Source: Fructobacillus americanaquae
GTDB taxonomy: Bacteria; Bacillota; Bacilli; Lactobacillales; Lactobacillaceae
NCBI RefSeq assembly: GCF_024029775.1
Contig: NZ_CP097122.1
Coordinates: 611,001-675,000 of the forward strand
Reading direction: 5' to 3'
Length of the DNA: 64,000 bases
The position numbers were made by a program, and so were the translations under genes. Below the pieces are notes generated by a model. The model saw nothing but the letters and a program-made list of their open reading frames with translations, was not told the DNA's origin and did not search any database. Each line of letters begins with the position of its first letter. Position 1 is the stretch's first letter. Shown here in pieces: positions 27,470 through 36,294 of the stretch.

Positions 27470-28266
27470 GCTGCCAACTCCTGCTTCGTTAAATACTGGT
27501 TGGGTGGCTTTGGCAGGGCCTGAGCCAGTTGAGACTCAAACGGCTGGTCTAAGCCAAGTTCTTTGAGTGCCTGTCCCTGGACAAAGAGGTCCTGGGGTCG
27601 GTCGTCCAAGGCTAACTGACCGTCATTGATGACGACCAAGCGATCCGCCAAGGCGGCCTCCGCCATGTCATGAGTGATAACAATGAGCGTCAGTTGGTCC
27701 TGGTGATGGTGTTTCAGATCCTTTAAAGTCTGCAAAACAGCACTCTTGCCAGCTGGATCGAGCATAGCCGTTGCCTCATCTAAGATAATCACCTTTGGTT
27801 TAAGGGCCAGGACGGATGCCAGAGCGACTCGTTGCTTTTGTCCACCCGAGAGCGTGTGTGGTTCTCGGTCAGCAAAATCAGCCATCCCCACCTGTTTCAG
27901 GGCTGCTTCGATCATTGCTGGCATCTCTTCAGACGGTACCTGACGGTTTTCCAAACCAAAAGCAACATCGTCGGCAACAGTAGCACCGACAAACTGGTTA
28001 TCCGGGTTTTGGAAAACCATTCCCACCTGTTCACGGACTTCCGCCAGTGTTGCAACTGTCAGTTCCTGGTCAAAGACTCTAATTATACCACTGTTGGCTT
28101 CTAATAGGCCCAGGATGAGCTTGGCAAGCGTTGATTTTCCTGATCCATTATGGCCGACAATCGACAGCCACTGCCCCTCTTGCACTGCAAGGTCAAAGCC
28201 ATGAAAGAGTGGGTCCTGGTCTGGGTACCCATAAGTCAAATTGTTAATTGTTATTGCATTTTTCAT
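27445..28266 (-). CDS. ecfA1: ECF transporter ATPase EcfA1
   Basis: About 273 residues with Walker A GHNGSGKSTLAK, signature LSGGQKQRVALASVLALKP and Walker B VIILDEATAMLDP. It pairs with EcfA2. The start is not certain: the open frame begins at an ATG at 28275, and an in-frame ATG at 28266 matches family N-termini (MKNAITINNLTYGY). No SD is visible before either. A TATGAT box lies only about 13 bases upstream of 28266, so the message may have almost no leader. Confidence 0.94.
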   Translation of the reverse strand: MKNAITINNLTYGYPDQDPLFHGFDLAVQEGQWLSIVGHNGSGKSTLAKLILGLLEANSGIIRVFDQELTVATLAEVREQVGMVFQNPDNQFVGATVADDVAFGLENRQVPSEEMPAMIEAALKQVGMADFADREPHTLSGGQKQRVALASVLALKPKVIILDEATAMLDPAGKSAVLQTLKDLKHHHQDQLTLIVITHDMAEAALADRLVVINDGQLALDDRPQDLFVQGQALKELGLDQPFESQLAQALPKPPNQYLTKQELAAWLSTLKD

Positions 28267-28397
28267 TATCAACATTTTATCATATTTGCAGGCTGAGGGC
28301 CGGTCGCGGTAGTTTGGTCGGTGACGAGTTGAGAACCACTGCTTTAGTTAGTAAATGCGGCTTAATTTTTTCTAACTGATGCACTGATCAACACCAC

Positions 28398-28425
28398 AAA
28401 AAAAGCCGACCCACATGGTCGACTT
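28398..28425 (-). terminator. Terminator of the LytTR/DUF3021 operon
   Basis: On the minus strand AGTCGACC/GGTCGGCT followed by a T-run, about 70 bases after the DUF3021 stop codon. Confidence 0.75.
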
Positions 28426-28487
28426 ATTATTCAATCCTCAAGGCTCAATCTGAAAAGTTCTCTGCCAGTCTTTGTATGGTTCTGATT

Positions 28488-28880
28488 TCATTTTGTCTGG
28501 ACCTTTTTCAAGGCGGCGTTGATCCGATCAACCTGAGTTTGCTGATCAACTTTGATAATCAACCAAATCACCAGGTAGGCGGTCACAAAAATCAACCAAA
28601 AATTCCAATTTAAGATGCCATGAAAGCCACCCGTTAATTGATCAGTGAGAACGACTAAAGCGAAGGTACCTAAGAGGTGGATGACAATGGCCATCAAATA
28701 AGACAAGCGCTCAATCGTAAAAATCAAAGTTAACAGGCCAATCGCAGCACTCATCAAGAGGACGCCAACGATATCCTTTGTTGTGACTTTGATTGTTTGA
28801 GCAGACAGCAGCAGGGCTAGTAAATAGGTTAATGAGCCGTATTCCATACCACGGATCATCTTTAAGAACAATTTCTTCAT
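28488..28880 (-). CDS. DUF3021 membrane protein
   Basis: A 130-residue protein with four membrane segments (about 14-30, 36-53, 63-83, 93-113) and a polar C-terminus, the DUF3021 layout. Such proteins are commonly encoded directly after a LytTR-domain regulator, as here (nine bases apart), and are thought to act as its membrane partner; in streptococcal LytTR regulatory systems a membrane protein inhibits the regulator. That role is inferred. Confidence 0.8.
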   Translation of the reverse strand: MKKLFLKMIRGMEYGSLTYLLALLLSAQTIKVTTKDIVGVLLMSAAIGLLTLIFTIERLSYLMAIVIHLLGTFALVVLTDQLTGGFHGILNWNFWLIFVTAYLVIWLIIKVDQQTQVDRINAALKKVQTK

Positions 28881-28889
28881 TTTCTCTCC

Positions 28890-29504
28890 TTATAAGCCTA
28901 AGTGACCCATCAGGGTCTTAACATAACGCCGGCTGACTAAGGCTTGGTTGCCACCGGCCAATTCGGCCGTCATATTCCCAGAGAAGCTGTTTGATAACGA
29001 TTGCAAGTGATCGAGGTTGATAACGGCGTGCTTAGAAATTTGAACAAAGTTTGCCTGACCGAGTCGATCGACAAAATGACCTAACCGCTCTTTAACTAAA
29101 ATTTGCTGGCGAGTAGTCGTGATGACGAGCTGACCAGCTTCTACATCAATCAAAATCAGATCAGCCACCCTCAACAAAATAATTTCATCGGCTGTTTTGA
29201 CCGAGAGAATGCCGAATTTTGTGGTAGTAGCCTGCGTGGTAGAAGGCGCCGAGTGGCGGACGCTCTCATCAAAGTTTAAATTTGCTGGCTGGACTGTGGA
29301 CGCTTGTGCATCTTTCGAGAGCGATTGGTCAGCCATTCCTATAGATGATTTTAGTGGTACAGCTGGATTAGACGGTTTAACCGATTGGTAGCGACGCAAA
29401 TAAGCCAACAAGTCTGTCACCGCTTGATTAGCCGCTGGGGCTTCAACCGTGACCTCCACCTGATCACCTTTCATTTGATGATTTTTTCGAAAATAAACTT
29501 CCAC
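28890..29504 (-). CDS. LytTR-domain DNA-binding regulator
   Basis: About 204 residues. The C-terminal about 100 residues are a LytTR domain (ILLRVADLILIDVEAGQLVI, then FVQISKHAVINLDHL and LVSRRYVKTLMGHL). There is no receiver domain. A long polar linker (about 50-105) separates it from a short N-terminal beta region, longer than in most stand-alone LytTR proteins. The open frame runs to an ATG at 29552 inside the permease gene; I prefer the GTG at 29504 as the N-terminus VEVYFRKN fits relatives, but the start is unsure. It probably activates its own operon through the direct repeat at 31324-31354. Confidence 0.82.
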   Translation of the reverse strand: MEVYFRKNHQMKGDQVEVTVEAPAANQAVTDLLAYLRRYQSVKPSNPAVPLKSSIGMADQSLSKDAQASTVQPANLNFDESVRHSAPSTTQATTTKFGILSVKTADEIILLRVADLILIDVEAGQLVITTTRQQILVKERLGHFVDRLGQANFVQISKHAVINLDHLQSLSNSFSGNMTAELAGGNQALVSRRYVKTLMGHLGL

Positions 29505-29523
29505 TAAGATACCCCAACAAATT

Positions 29524-30390
29524 TTATTTGGTCCTTGGCCGATTGCGACCATCGTGTAGAACCTGTACTAGCAATAATAGGCAACCACCTCCTATTAATC
29601 CTAACACAACCAAGTTGCTTTCCATCCCCGTCAACAAGTGTCCCCATTGGGCCCGAATGCCCATTTCTTGATTAAAGCTCTCGATGGCCCTACTCTGACC
29701 GGCAAAAGATGACGAAATTGTCTCATTCATCAGCACCTGACGGAAGAGCGTTGCCACATAAAAACTGGGTGTCACTTTCATCAATGTTTGAGCAAAATCA
29801 GGTAGGGAACCGATTGGGATATAACCACCGACCAAAAAGCCACTGGCGGTTCCAACAATCGTTGCCATCTTTGACAAATTGTCGACCGTTTCAATCCGAT
29901 TCAAAATCAAGGCGTTTAGAAGCGTCGATAGCACAGCACTTAAGAGCATGACCCAGACGAGGCCAACTAAGCTTTCAGCCGTCAGGCTCAAGCCATCAAC
30001 CATCACAAAGTATGTCGCCATCACAACAAAAACAACTACCTGCATCAAGAATCCCACAACCGCAGCACTCAAAAGATAGGCTGCACGGCGGGTGATTGGC
30101 TTGGTGTCTGTCAAGAAGAGGTCCGCACTGACGTGCGTCTCCTTGTCCTTCACTAGCTGTGAAAGAGCCGTCAGCGTCGTGGTAACCCCAGTAATCGCCA
30201 AAGTTCCACCAATCAGCCAGGTATCAAGGAGTTGATTTTTATGGGGAACACCGGACCAATCAGAACTGATACCCTTCTTCAAAAAGACAATGTAAAGAAT
30301 AAAGGAAATTAGCGCGCCCATTAAGGACATCACTACCCCACTGCGGTTGCGAAAATATAATAATTGGTTTCGTTTCATTAGGGCAAACAT
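29524..30390 (-). CDS. ABC-2 type transporter permease
   Basis: A 288-residue membrane protein with about six segments, an N-terminal MKRNQLLYFRNR typical of ABC-2 permeases and the central GGYIPIGSLPDFAQTLMKVTPSFY loop found before the last segments. It partners with the preceding ATPase, whose stop codon it overlaps by one base. The exported substrate is unknown. Confidence 0.88.
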   Translation of the reverse strand: MFALMKRNQLLYFRNRSGVVMSLMGALISFILYIVFLKKGISSDWSGVPHKNQLLDTWLIGGTLAITGVTTTLTALSQLVKDKETHVSADLFLTDTKPITRRAAYLLSAAVVGFLMQVVVFVVMATYFVMVDGLSLTAESLVGLVWVMLLSAVLSTLLNALILNRIETVDNLSKMATIVGTASGFLVGGYIPIGSLPDFAQTLMKVTPSFYVATLFRQVLMNETISSSFAGQSRAIESFNQEMGIRAQWGHLLTGMESNLVVLGLIGGGCLLLLVQVLHDGRNRPRTK

Positions 30391-31262
30391 TAGCGCACCT
30401 CCTGCCCAGTTAAGGCGATAAAGGCATCGTCCATTGTGCCCTGTAAGTACTCAAAATCAGTCACAGCGTCTTTATTTTGGCTCAGCAAGGCGATTGTTTC
30501 ACTGGCAGTTAGCCCCTTAATCAGTAGCTGCTCTGCACCCTCGTGGCTCTTGCTTTCAAAGTCATAGCCCTGGCTAAGCAACCGTTCTGCCCCGTCTGCC
30601 TGGACCTCTAAACGCAACTGACTCGGTGCATATTGATGTTTAATTGCCTTTGCGGAGCCACTAGCAATCACCTGGCCATGATCGATGATCGCAACTTGAT
30701 CAGCTTGGTCCGTTTCATCCAAGTAATGTGTCGTCAAAACAATCGTTAGTTGGTCTTTTCGCTGTAGGTCTTCTAGCAAGTGCCAAATTGCCCGCCTAGT
30801 CTGAATATCCAAACCGGTCGTCGGTTCATCTAAGAAAAGAATATCCGGCTTGTTCAACAATGCTCTGGCAATATCAACTCGTCGTTTTTGCCCACCTGGC
30901 AATGTGCCATAACGTTGCTCAGCAAAGGTCATTAGTCCTAAGTATTTAACTAAGGTGCCCACTCTATCTACGGGAATACCTTTGTACTGAGCAGCCCGAA
31001 TTGCCAAATTTTCATGAACAGTTAATTCCCCGTCTAAGACGCTATTCTGAAAGACAACGCCAATTTTGGTTTTTTCTGCGTAAACGACTTCCCCACTGGC
31101 TGCTTGATCCAATCCCGTCAGCATCCGCATTGTTGTCGATTTACCCGCTCCGTTTGGCCCAAGCAAGGCTGTTAAGGACCCCTTTGCTATGGATAAGTTA
31201 ATTCGCTTGACTGCTTCAAAGTTGCCATAGCGTTGACTCAAGTTAATTGCTTTTAAAATCAT
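30390..31262 (-). CDS. ABC transporter ATP-binding protein, DrrA-like
   Basis: A 290-residue ATPase with Walker A GPNGAGKSTTMRM, Walker B ILFLDEPTTGLD and switch histidine in TTHYLDE. The signature motif is LPGGQKRRVDIARAL, with Pro in place of the usual Ser of LSGGQ. The C-terminal 70 residues form the accessory domain of the drug-export subgroup. It is first in the operon with permease, LytTR regulator and DUF3021. SD GGAGGAGAG precedes the ATG. Confidence 0.9.
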   Translation of the reverse strand: MILKAINLSQRYGNFEAVKRINLSIAKGSLTALLGPNGAGKSTTMRMLTGLDQAASGEVVYAEKTKIGVVFQNSVLDGELTVHENLAIRAAQYKGIPVDRVGTLVKYLGLMTFAEQRYGTLPGGQKRRVDIARALLNKPDILFLDEPTTGLDIQTRRAIWHLLEDLQRKDQLTIVLTTHYLDETDQADQVAIIDHGQVIASGSAKAIKHQYAPSQLRLEVQADGAERLLSQGYDFESKSHEGAEQLLIKGLTASETIALLSQNKDAVTDFEYLQGTMDDAFIALTGQEVR

Positions 31263-31284
31263 TTATCTCTCCTCCAACGTTTTT

Positions 31285-31313
31285 ATTCTAACTATCTTCT
31301 GCTTTTATGTCTC
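31285..31313 (-). promoter_or_regulatory. Promoter of the ABC/LytTR/DUF3021 operon
   Basis: On the minus strand GAGACA (31308-31313), 17-base spacer, TAGAAT (31285-31290). The -35 box is imperfect, consistent with a promoter that needs an activator. Confidence 0.6.
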
Positions 31314-31323
31314 AGATTCTTCG

Positions 31324-31354
31324 CCAAGCGGTTCCGTTTTGGCCCCAAGCGGTT
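31324..31354 (-). promoter_or_regulatory. 10-bp direct repeat, candidate LytTR binding site
   Basis: CCAAGCGGTT occurs at 31324-31333 and again at 31345-31354, exactly 21 bases apart, or two helical turns. The nearer copy ends ten bases upstream of the -35 box. Pairs of direct repeats about two turns apart just upstream of a weak -35 are the known arrangement for LytTR activators. Confidence 0.6.
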
Positions 31355-31504
31355 AAAAAATCAGTCATATTAAGTATTTTCCAGTTGATTTTTCCATAAT
31401 GTTCGAATGAATTCTAATATATATCAGCACAGCCCACATTACCTGCATTTTTGTAAACAACCGGTGTATAATAGATTGAAATTGAGGAAAAAAGGGATTC
31501 ATGA

Positions 31505-32728
31505 ATGTCCAAACAAACCATTGCAATCGTCGGAGCAGGATTATCTGGCGTTTACATTACTAAGCGGTTAGCCCGCAAAATTCGCAGAACTGATCATCAG
31601 ATTCTGCTTTTTAATGATGGTAGCGAAGCGATGACCTTACAAAATGTTTTACCACAGATTGCTGTTAACACCGTTCCCGTTGAGGGCGCACGTTATGATC
31701 TCTTCCAACTTTTAAAAAATGACGAAAACATCACCTTTATCAACCAACGAGTTGATGACATCAACTTTAACGATCACTTATTGATGACCAAGAAAAACGA
31801 TTACCACTATGACTACCTAATTTTAACAACCGGTAGTATTGGTTCTGCCTTTGGTATTCCAGGTGTTGTCGAGCATGCCACATTATTTAACTCATTTAAT
31901 GGCGCATTGGCTGTTCAAGCTGATTTAGAAGAATTCTTGGAACAGCAAAAAACAAATCCTGAACATAGCTTAAATATTACGGTTGTTGGTGGTGGGCCGA
32001 GTGGGGTCGAACTAATGGCCGAGCTAGCAAACTTTAAACACCATCACAAAATTGACCCAGAACGAATTAGACTAACCTTGATTAATGCTAGCCAAGTTCT
32101 CTTACCAGCCTTAACGGAACCCGAATTAAGTCAAAAGGCAAAAGATTTTTTAACGAAACGGGGAGTTGAAGTCTTCAATAATACGCGTGTGCTTGGGATG
32201 ACCAAGGACCGACTGACACTATTGGATGGCCGGCAACTATTCACCGACAAGGTCTATTGGGCCACCGGTCTACAAGTTGAACCCTTTTCCAATCGTTGGG
32301 GGATTGCCATTAACGACCATAGGCAATTAACCGTCGATAAGCACTTCCGGGTCTTGACCGATGAAGGCGCGCCATTATCAAACGTTTTTGCAGCTGGAAA
32401 CATTGCTGCCTTTACACAAAACAATCAAGAAGGGCTACCCCAATTGGCGCTAGCTGCCGAATACGCTGGTAATATTATTATCAACAGACTGATTTACCAA
32501 TTAGGATTAGCCAAGGACCATGGCAAGAGTGCCAAGGAACAAAAAAATCCTGGCTATTTTGTTTCCCTTGGCAAGAACTATGGTCTCACAAATGCCTATG
32601 GCCGCAATGGTTCTGCAGGACTAGTTGCACGTTGGGCAAAACATGCCATTAACCTATCATTTTTCGCTGGAATTGGCTCTGCTTACGGCTTCTTCCGTTA
32701 CTTCCGCTATGGTCGTCCAAAGCGATAA
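31505..32728 (+). CDS. Type II NADH dehydrogenase-like FAD/NAD oxidoreductase
   Basis: A 407-residue flavoprotein with two dinucleotide-binding folds: IAIVGAGLSGVYITKRLA at residue 6 (FAD) and VVGGGPSGVELMAELA near 165 (NADH). The late VFAAGNIAAF motif and a C-terminal hydrophobic segment LSFFAGIGSAYGFFRYF agree with membrane-bound NDH-2, which passes electrons from NADH to quinone without pumping protons. A possible SD AAAGGG lies upstream; a -10-like TATAAT precedes it. It is monocistronic and breaks the usual link between rplQ and ecfA1. Confidence 0.82.
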   Translation: MSKQTIAIVGAGLSGVYITKRLARKIRRTDHQILLFNDGSEAMTLQNVLPQIAVNTVPVEGARYDLFQLLKNDENITFINQRVDDINFNDHLLMTKKNDYHYDYLILTTGSIGSAFGIPGVVEHATLFNSFNGALAVQADLEEFLEQQKTNPEHSLNITVVGGGPSGVELMAELANFKHHHKIDPERIRLTLINASQVLLPALTEPELSQKAKDFLTKRGVEVFNNTRVLGMTKDRLTLLDGRQLFTDKVYWATGLQVEPFSNRWGIAINDHRQLTVDKHFRVLTDEGAPLSNVFAAGNIAAFTQNNQEGLPQLALAAEYAGNIIINRLIYQLGLAKDHGKSAKEQKNPGYFVSLGKNYGLTNAYGRNGSAGLVARWAKHAINLSFFAGIGSAYGFFRYFRYGRPKR

Positions 32729-32744
32729 TCAACTAAATCGCCAA

Positions 32745-32783
32745 CAAAAAAGCTCGAAACCAATTAAGGTTTCGAGCTTTTTG
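32745..32783. terminator. Bidirectional terminator between ndh and rplQ
   Basis: AAAAAAGCTCGAAACC/GGTTTCGAGCTTTTT, a perfect stem. It ends the long S10-spc-alpha transcript and the oxidoreductase gene. Confidence 0.93.
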
Positions 32784-32795
32784 TTTATCAAGCAA

Positions 32796-33179
32796 TTAGT
32801 CAACTAACTCCAAGATAACCATTTGTGCAGCATCGCCACGACGTTGCACAGTCTTTAAGATGCGAGTGTAACCACCATTACGTTCTGCAAAACGTGGTGA
32901 CACTTCTTCAAACAACTTTTGCAAAGCAGTTTGTACGCGAATGTTATCGCCATCTTCCTTGACATCAGCAACTTCGTTACGCACGAACTTAGCGGCCTTA
33001 CGACGGGCTGCCAAATCAGCGTGCTTTCCAAGCGTGATCATCTTGTCAGCTGTCTTGCGAACTTCCTTGGCGCGGGCTTCAGTAGTTTGAATCCGACCAT
33101 TGATCAACAAGTCAGTCGTCAAGTCACGCAACATTGCCTTACGTTGTGATGAAGTACGGCCTAGCTTACGGTATGACAT
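32796..33179 (-). CDS. rplQ: 50S ribosomal protein L17
   Basis: A 127-residue protein beginning [19 protein letters not shown], the L17 hallmark, with the conserved end [11 protein letters not shown]. Last gene of the alpha operon, 36 bases after rpoA. Confidence 0.98.
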   Translation of the reverse strand: MSYRKLGRTSSQRKAMLRDLTTDLLINGRIQTTEARAKEVRKTADKMITLGKHADLAARRKAAKFVRNEVADVKEDGDNIRVQTALQKLFEEVSPRFAERNGGYTRILKTVQRRGDAAQMVILELVD

Positions 33180-33215
33180 CGGTTAATCCTCCTTTTTCTA
33201 AACTTTTGATGAATA

Positions 33216-34160
33216 TTAATCTTCTTGATGGAAGCCTAAGCCCATTTCGGTCAACTTTTCTTGAATTTCGTCTAATGACTTACGTCCTAAGTTACGGACC
33301 TTCATCATGTCGGCTTCTGAGCGATCAGTCAACTCTTCAATCGTGTTGATTCCTGCTCGCTTCAAGCAGTTGTATGAACGAACGGACAAGTCCAAATCTT
33401 CGATCGGAGCGGCATCAGCTGCAGTACTTGTAGCCTTTTCCGTTTCAACCATGACTTTAGTCTCTTGGGCAACAGGGGAAATATCCGTGAACAAGTTCAA
33501 GTGTTCTGTTAGAATCTTTGAACCAAGACTCAAAGCATCGCTTGGCTTGATTGAACCATTAGTCCAAACTTCCATGGTCAGCTTATCGTAATCGTCGCGA
33601 GAACCAACACGTTTGTTTTCAACGTGGTAATTAACTCGTTCGATTGGTGTGTAAATCGAATCAACCGTTAAAACACCGATTGGCATTTCATCACGTAATT
33701 GCTTGTTTTCTTCAGCTGAAGAATAACCCCGACCCTTTACAGCCGTAACCGTCATGTGTAATGACTGTCCAGCTGCCAAAGTTGCAATATGCAAATCTGG
33801 GTTCAAGACTTCAATGTCAGCTGATCCTGTCAAATCAGCTGCAGTAACGTCCTTTGGTCCTTGAACATCAATTTCCAAAGCGTGCTCTTCAGCTGAGTCC
33901 GTAGCGAAAACAACTTTTTTCAAGTTCAAAATCAACTGGGTCACGTCTTCTACAACACCATCAACGGTTGAGAATTCGTGGACCACACCGTCAATTTGGA
34001 CTGTGTTGACCGCTACGCCAGGAAGCGATGATAGCAAGACACGACGAAGGGAGTTGCCCAAAGTCGTCCCATAGCCACGCTCCAGAGGTTCCACGATAAA
34101 CTTACCGTAGTTGGCATCCTCTTCGATGTTATGAATATCTGGCTTTTCAAATTCAATCAT
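33216..34160 (-). CDS. rpoA: RNA polymerase alpha subunit
   Basis: A 314-residue protein. The N-terminal dimerisation domain (about 1-230) includes [28 protein letters not shown]. The C-terminal domain (about 250-310), which contacts UP elements and activators, includes [18 protein letters not shown] and [13 protein letters not shown]. Normal length. It lies between rpsK and rplQ as in other Firmicutes. Confidence 0.98.
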   Translation of the reverse strand: MIEFEKPDIHNIEEDANYGKFIVEPLERGYGTTLGNSLRRVLLSSLPGVAVNTVQIDGVVHEFSTVDGVVEDVTQLILNLKKVVFATDSAEEHALEIDVQGPKDVTAADLTGSADIEVLNPDLHIATLAAGQSLHMTVTAVKGRGYSSAEENKQLRDEMPIGVLTVDSIYTPIERVNYHVENKRVGSRDDYDKLTMEVWTNGSIKPSDALSLGSKILTEHLNLFTDISPVAQETKVMVETEKATSTAADAAPIEDLDLSVRSYNCLKRAGINTIEELTDRSEADMMKVRNLGRKSLDEIQEKLTEMGLGFHQED

Positions 34161-34206
34161 CTGTTAACTCTAACCCCCTCTTTCAAAGCAAGCGCAATGA
34201 AATTAA

Positions 34207-34593
34207 TTAAACACGACGACGCTTTGGTGGGCGTGATCCGTTATGGGGAACTGGGGTAACATCCTTGATTGACGTTACTTCAAGACCAGCTGCGGCCAAT
34301 GCACGAATTGCTGATTCACGACCGGAACCAGGGCCCTTAACCGTAACAGCAACAGTGCGCATGTTAACTTCCAATGCGGACTTAGCAGCTGCTTCCGCTG
34401 CTTGTTGAGCAGCGAATGGTGTTGACTTACGTGATCCCTTAAATCCAAGGGCACCAGCTGATGACCAGGCAACAGCGTTACCTTGGGCATCGGTAATCAT
34501 GACGATAGTGTTATTGAAAGTTGCGTGGATATGTGCCACACCAGATTCAATGTTCTTTTTCACACGACGCTTGCGTGTAGTACGAACTGCCAT
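34207..34593 (-). CDS. rpsK: 30S ribosomal protein S11
   Basis: A 128-residue protein with [19 protein letters not shown] and the C-terminal [18 protein letters not shown], both diagnostic of S11 on the platform of the small subunit. It lies 176 bases after rpsM in the same operon. Confidence 0.98.
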   Translation of the reverse strand: MAVRTTRKRRVKKNIESGVAHIHATFNNTIVMITDAQGNAVAWSSAGALGFKGSRKSTPFAAQQAAEAAAKSALEVNMRTVAVTVKGPGSGRESAIRALAAAGLEVTSIKDVTPVPHNGSRPPKRRRV

Positions 34594-34769
34594 AATTTTT
34601 GCCTCCTTTTCAAATTCTTTATAATTTCTCGGGTTAGTGATGACTAACCAACATTACACAACTATGGTTGTGATAATCATTTCTCACAAAAGTGAGGCTC
34701 TTTTAGAAAAGGACAGCAGTCTTGCGACAATATGCCGTTTTCTTATTAAAGAGATTGGTAAAAAGGTTT

Positions 34770-35141
34770 TTACTTCTTCTTACCAGCAATTGCCGTAGCT
34801 GGGCCTTTGCGAGTACGGGCGTTGTTCTTCGTGTGTTGTCCACGAACGGGCAATCCCTTACGGTGACGAATACCACGGTATGAGGCGATTTCTTGCAATC
34901 CCTTGATATCAAGTGATACCTTACGACGCAAGTCACCTTCCAACTGCAAGTTCAAAGCAGCGATAGCTTCACGGATTTGATCTTCTTGATCAACCGTCAA
35001 GTCGCGCACTCGAACGTCTTCAGAAACCTTAGCCGTAGCCAAGATCTTTTGGGCAGTTGTATTACCGATTCCGTAGATGTATGTTAAACCAATGACAATT
35101 CGCTTGTCACGTGGCAAATCGATACCTTCAATACGAGCCAT
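34770..35141 (-). CDS. rpsM: 30S ribosomal protein S13
   Basis: A 123-residue protein starting [14 protein letters not shown], with [14 protein letters not shown] and the basic tail beginning [15 protein letters not shown]. It forms intersubunit bridges in the head of the 30S subunit. Position between rpmJ and rpsK is standard. Confidence 0.98.
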   Translation of the reverse strand: MARIEGIDLPRDKRIVIGLTYIYGIGNTTAQKILATAKVSEDVRVRDLTVDQEDQIREAIAALNLQLEGDLRRKVSLDIKGLQEIASYRGIRHRKGLPVRGQHTKNNARTRKGPATAIAGKKK

Positions 35142-35219
35142 AACAATTTACCTCCTTTTAATATTTTGAAAGAACTTCTAAGTTCATTTTCAAGCGTTTT
35201 TTATCTTTGTAAGTAAAAA

Positions 35220-35339
35220 TTACTTACCAGCGCGTTGCTTGTGCTTAGGGTTAGCTGGGCAAATAATCATTGTCCGGCCGTTACGCTTAATCACACGGCA
35301 AGATTCGCACATTTTTTTAACTGATGGACGCACCTTCAT
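35220..35339 (-). CDS. rpmJ: 50S ribosomal protein L36
   Basis: A 39-residue protein, too short for most ORF cut-offs, beginning [19 protein letters not shown] and ending HKQRAGK. Its three Cys and one His (CESC ... C ... H) form the zinc-binding site of C+ type L36. The ATG at 35339 has SD AGGAGG. It lies between infA and rpsM, the usual position. Confidence 0.97.
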   Translation of the reverse strand: MKVRPSVKKMCESCRVIKRNGRTMIICPANPKHKQRAGK

Positions 35340-35389
35340 AATCTATTCCTCCTATTCGGTTAACTGATTATCGACCGTTTCACTAATTT

Positions 35390-35605
35390 TTAGCGGAAAC
35401 GGTAAGTAATACGACCCTTTGTCAAGTCGTATGGTGACATTTCAACCGTGACACGGTCACCTGGCAAGATCCGAATATAATTCTTACGAATCTTCCCGGA
35501 AACGTGTGCTAAGATGACCGCACCATTTTCAAGTTCGACTTGAAACATTGCATTTGGCATCGTTTCTTTAACTTTGCCCTCAATTTCAATGACATCGTTG
35601 GCCAC
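35390..35605 (-). CDS. infA: Translation initiation factor IF-1
   Basis: A 71-residue S1-fold protein with [20 protein letters not shown] and [19 protein letters not shown], matching IF-1 over its whole length. It binds the 30S A site during initiation. SD GGAGG precedes the ATG. It is about 100 bases after adk. Confidence 0.98.
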   Translation of the reverse strand: MANDVIEIEGKVKETMPNAMFQVELENGAVILAHVSGKIRKNYIRILPGDRVTVEMSPYDLTKGRITYRFR

Positions 35606-35704
35606 GCAGATTACCTCCTATGTAACCATCATTCAACATAATCGATAAGGCGGTCAACCTTATTAATTATACCAGGATTTCCCTGAATTATCAAGAAAAG
35701 CCTT

Positions 35705-36271
35705 TTAGTCCAAGGCATTCAAGACCGATTTTACATCAGCGTAAATTCGGTCTAATTCACCATTACCATCGATGGTGTGCAAAACACCATGATTTTCATA
35801 GTAATCAACCAAAGGCAAGTTGGCCTTCTTGTTGACTTCCAAACGGTGCGCGATAACATCCTTTGTGTCATCCGCCCGTCCCCGGTTCATTAACCGGTCA
35901 ACCAAAACTTGGTCAGGAACTTCAAAATACAAGGTAGCCGAAACCTTGCTGTTCTTTTCGGCTAAGAATTGGTCCAAGAACTTTGCCTGTTCTTCATTAC
36001 GTGGGTAGCCGTCCAGCATAAAGCCGTTTTCAACTACGTCAGGTTGCGATAGTCGATCAGCGACCATCGCATTCGTAATTTCATCAGGAACTAAGTTACC
36101 AGCATCCATGAAGGCTTTTGCTTTTTGTCCAAGCTCAGTTTCTTCTTTCATGTTGGCCCGGAAGATATCGCCAGTACTAATGTGAACCATTGGATAATCA
36201 GCAATAATCTTCTCAGCTTGGGTTCCCTTACCTGCACCAGGTAGACCCAATAAAATTAGGTTTTTCGTCAT
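35705..36271 (-). CDS. adk: Adenylate kinase
   Basis: A 188-residue enzyme balancing ATP, ADP and AMP. The P-loop is [13 protein letters not shown] and the AMP site includes HISTGDIFR and LDGYPRN. The length, and the direct run from [13 protein letters not shown] to HRLEVN, show the short-LID form without the zinc-binding insertion found in many Bacilli. Located between secY and infA as usual. Confidence 0.97.
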   Translation of the reverse strand: MTKNLILLGLPGAGKGTQAEKIIADYPMVHISTGDIFRANMKEETELGQKAKAFMDAGNLVPDEITNAMVADRLSQPDVVENGFMLDGYPRNEEQAKFLDQFLAEKNSKVSATLYFEVPDQVLVDRLMNRGRADDTKDVIAHRLEVNKKANLPLVDYYENHGVLHTIDGNGELDRIYADVKSVLNALD

Positions 36272-36294
36272 GATTGAACTCCTTTTAAACCAGC

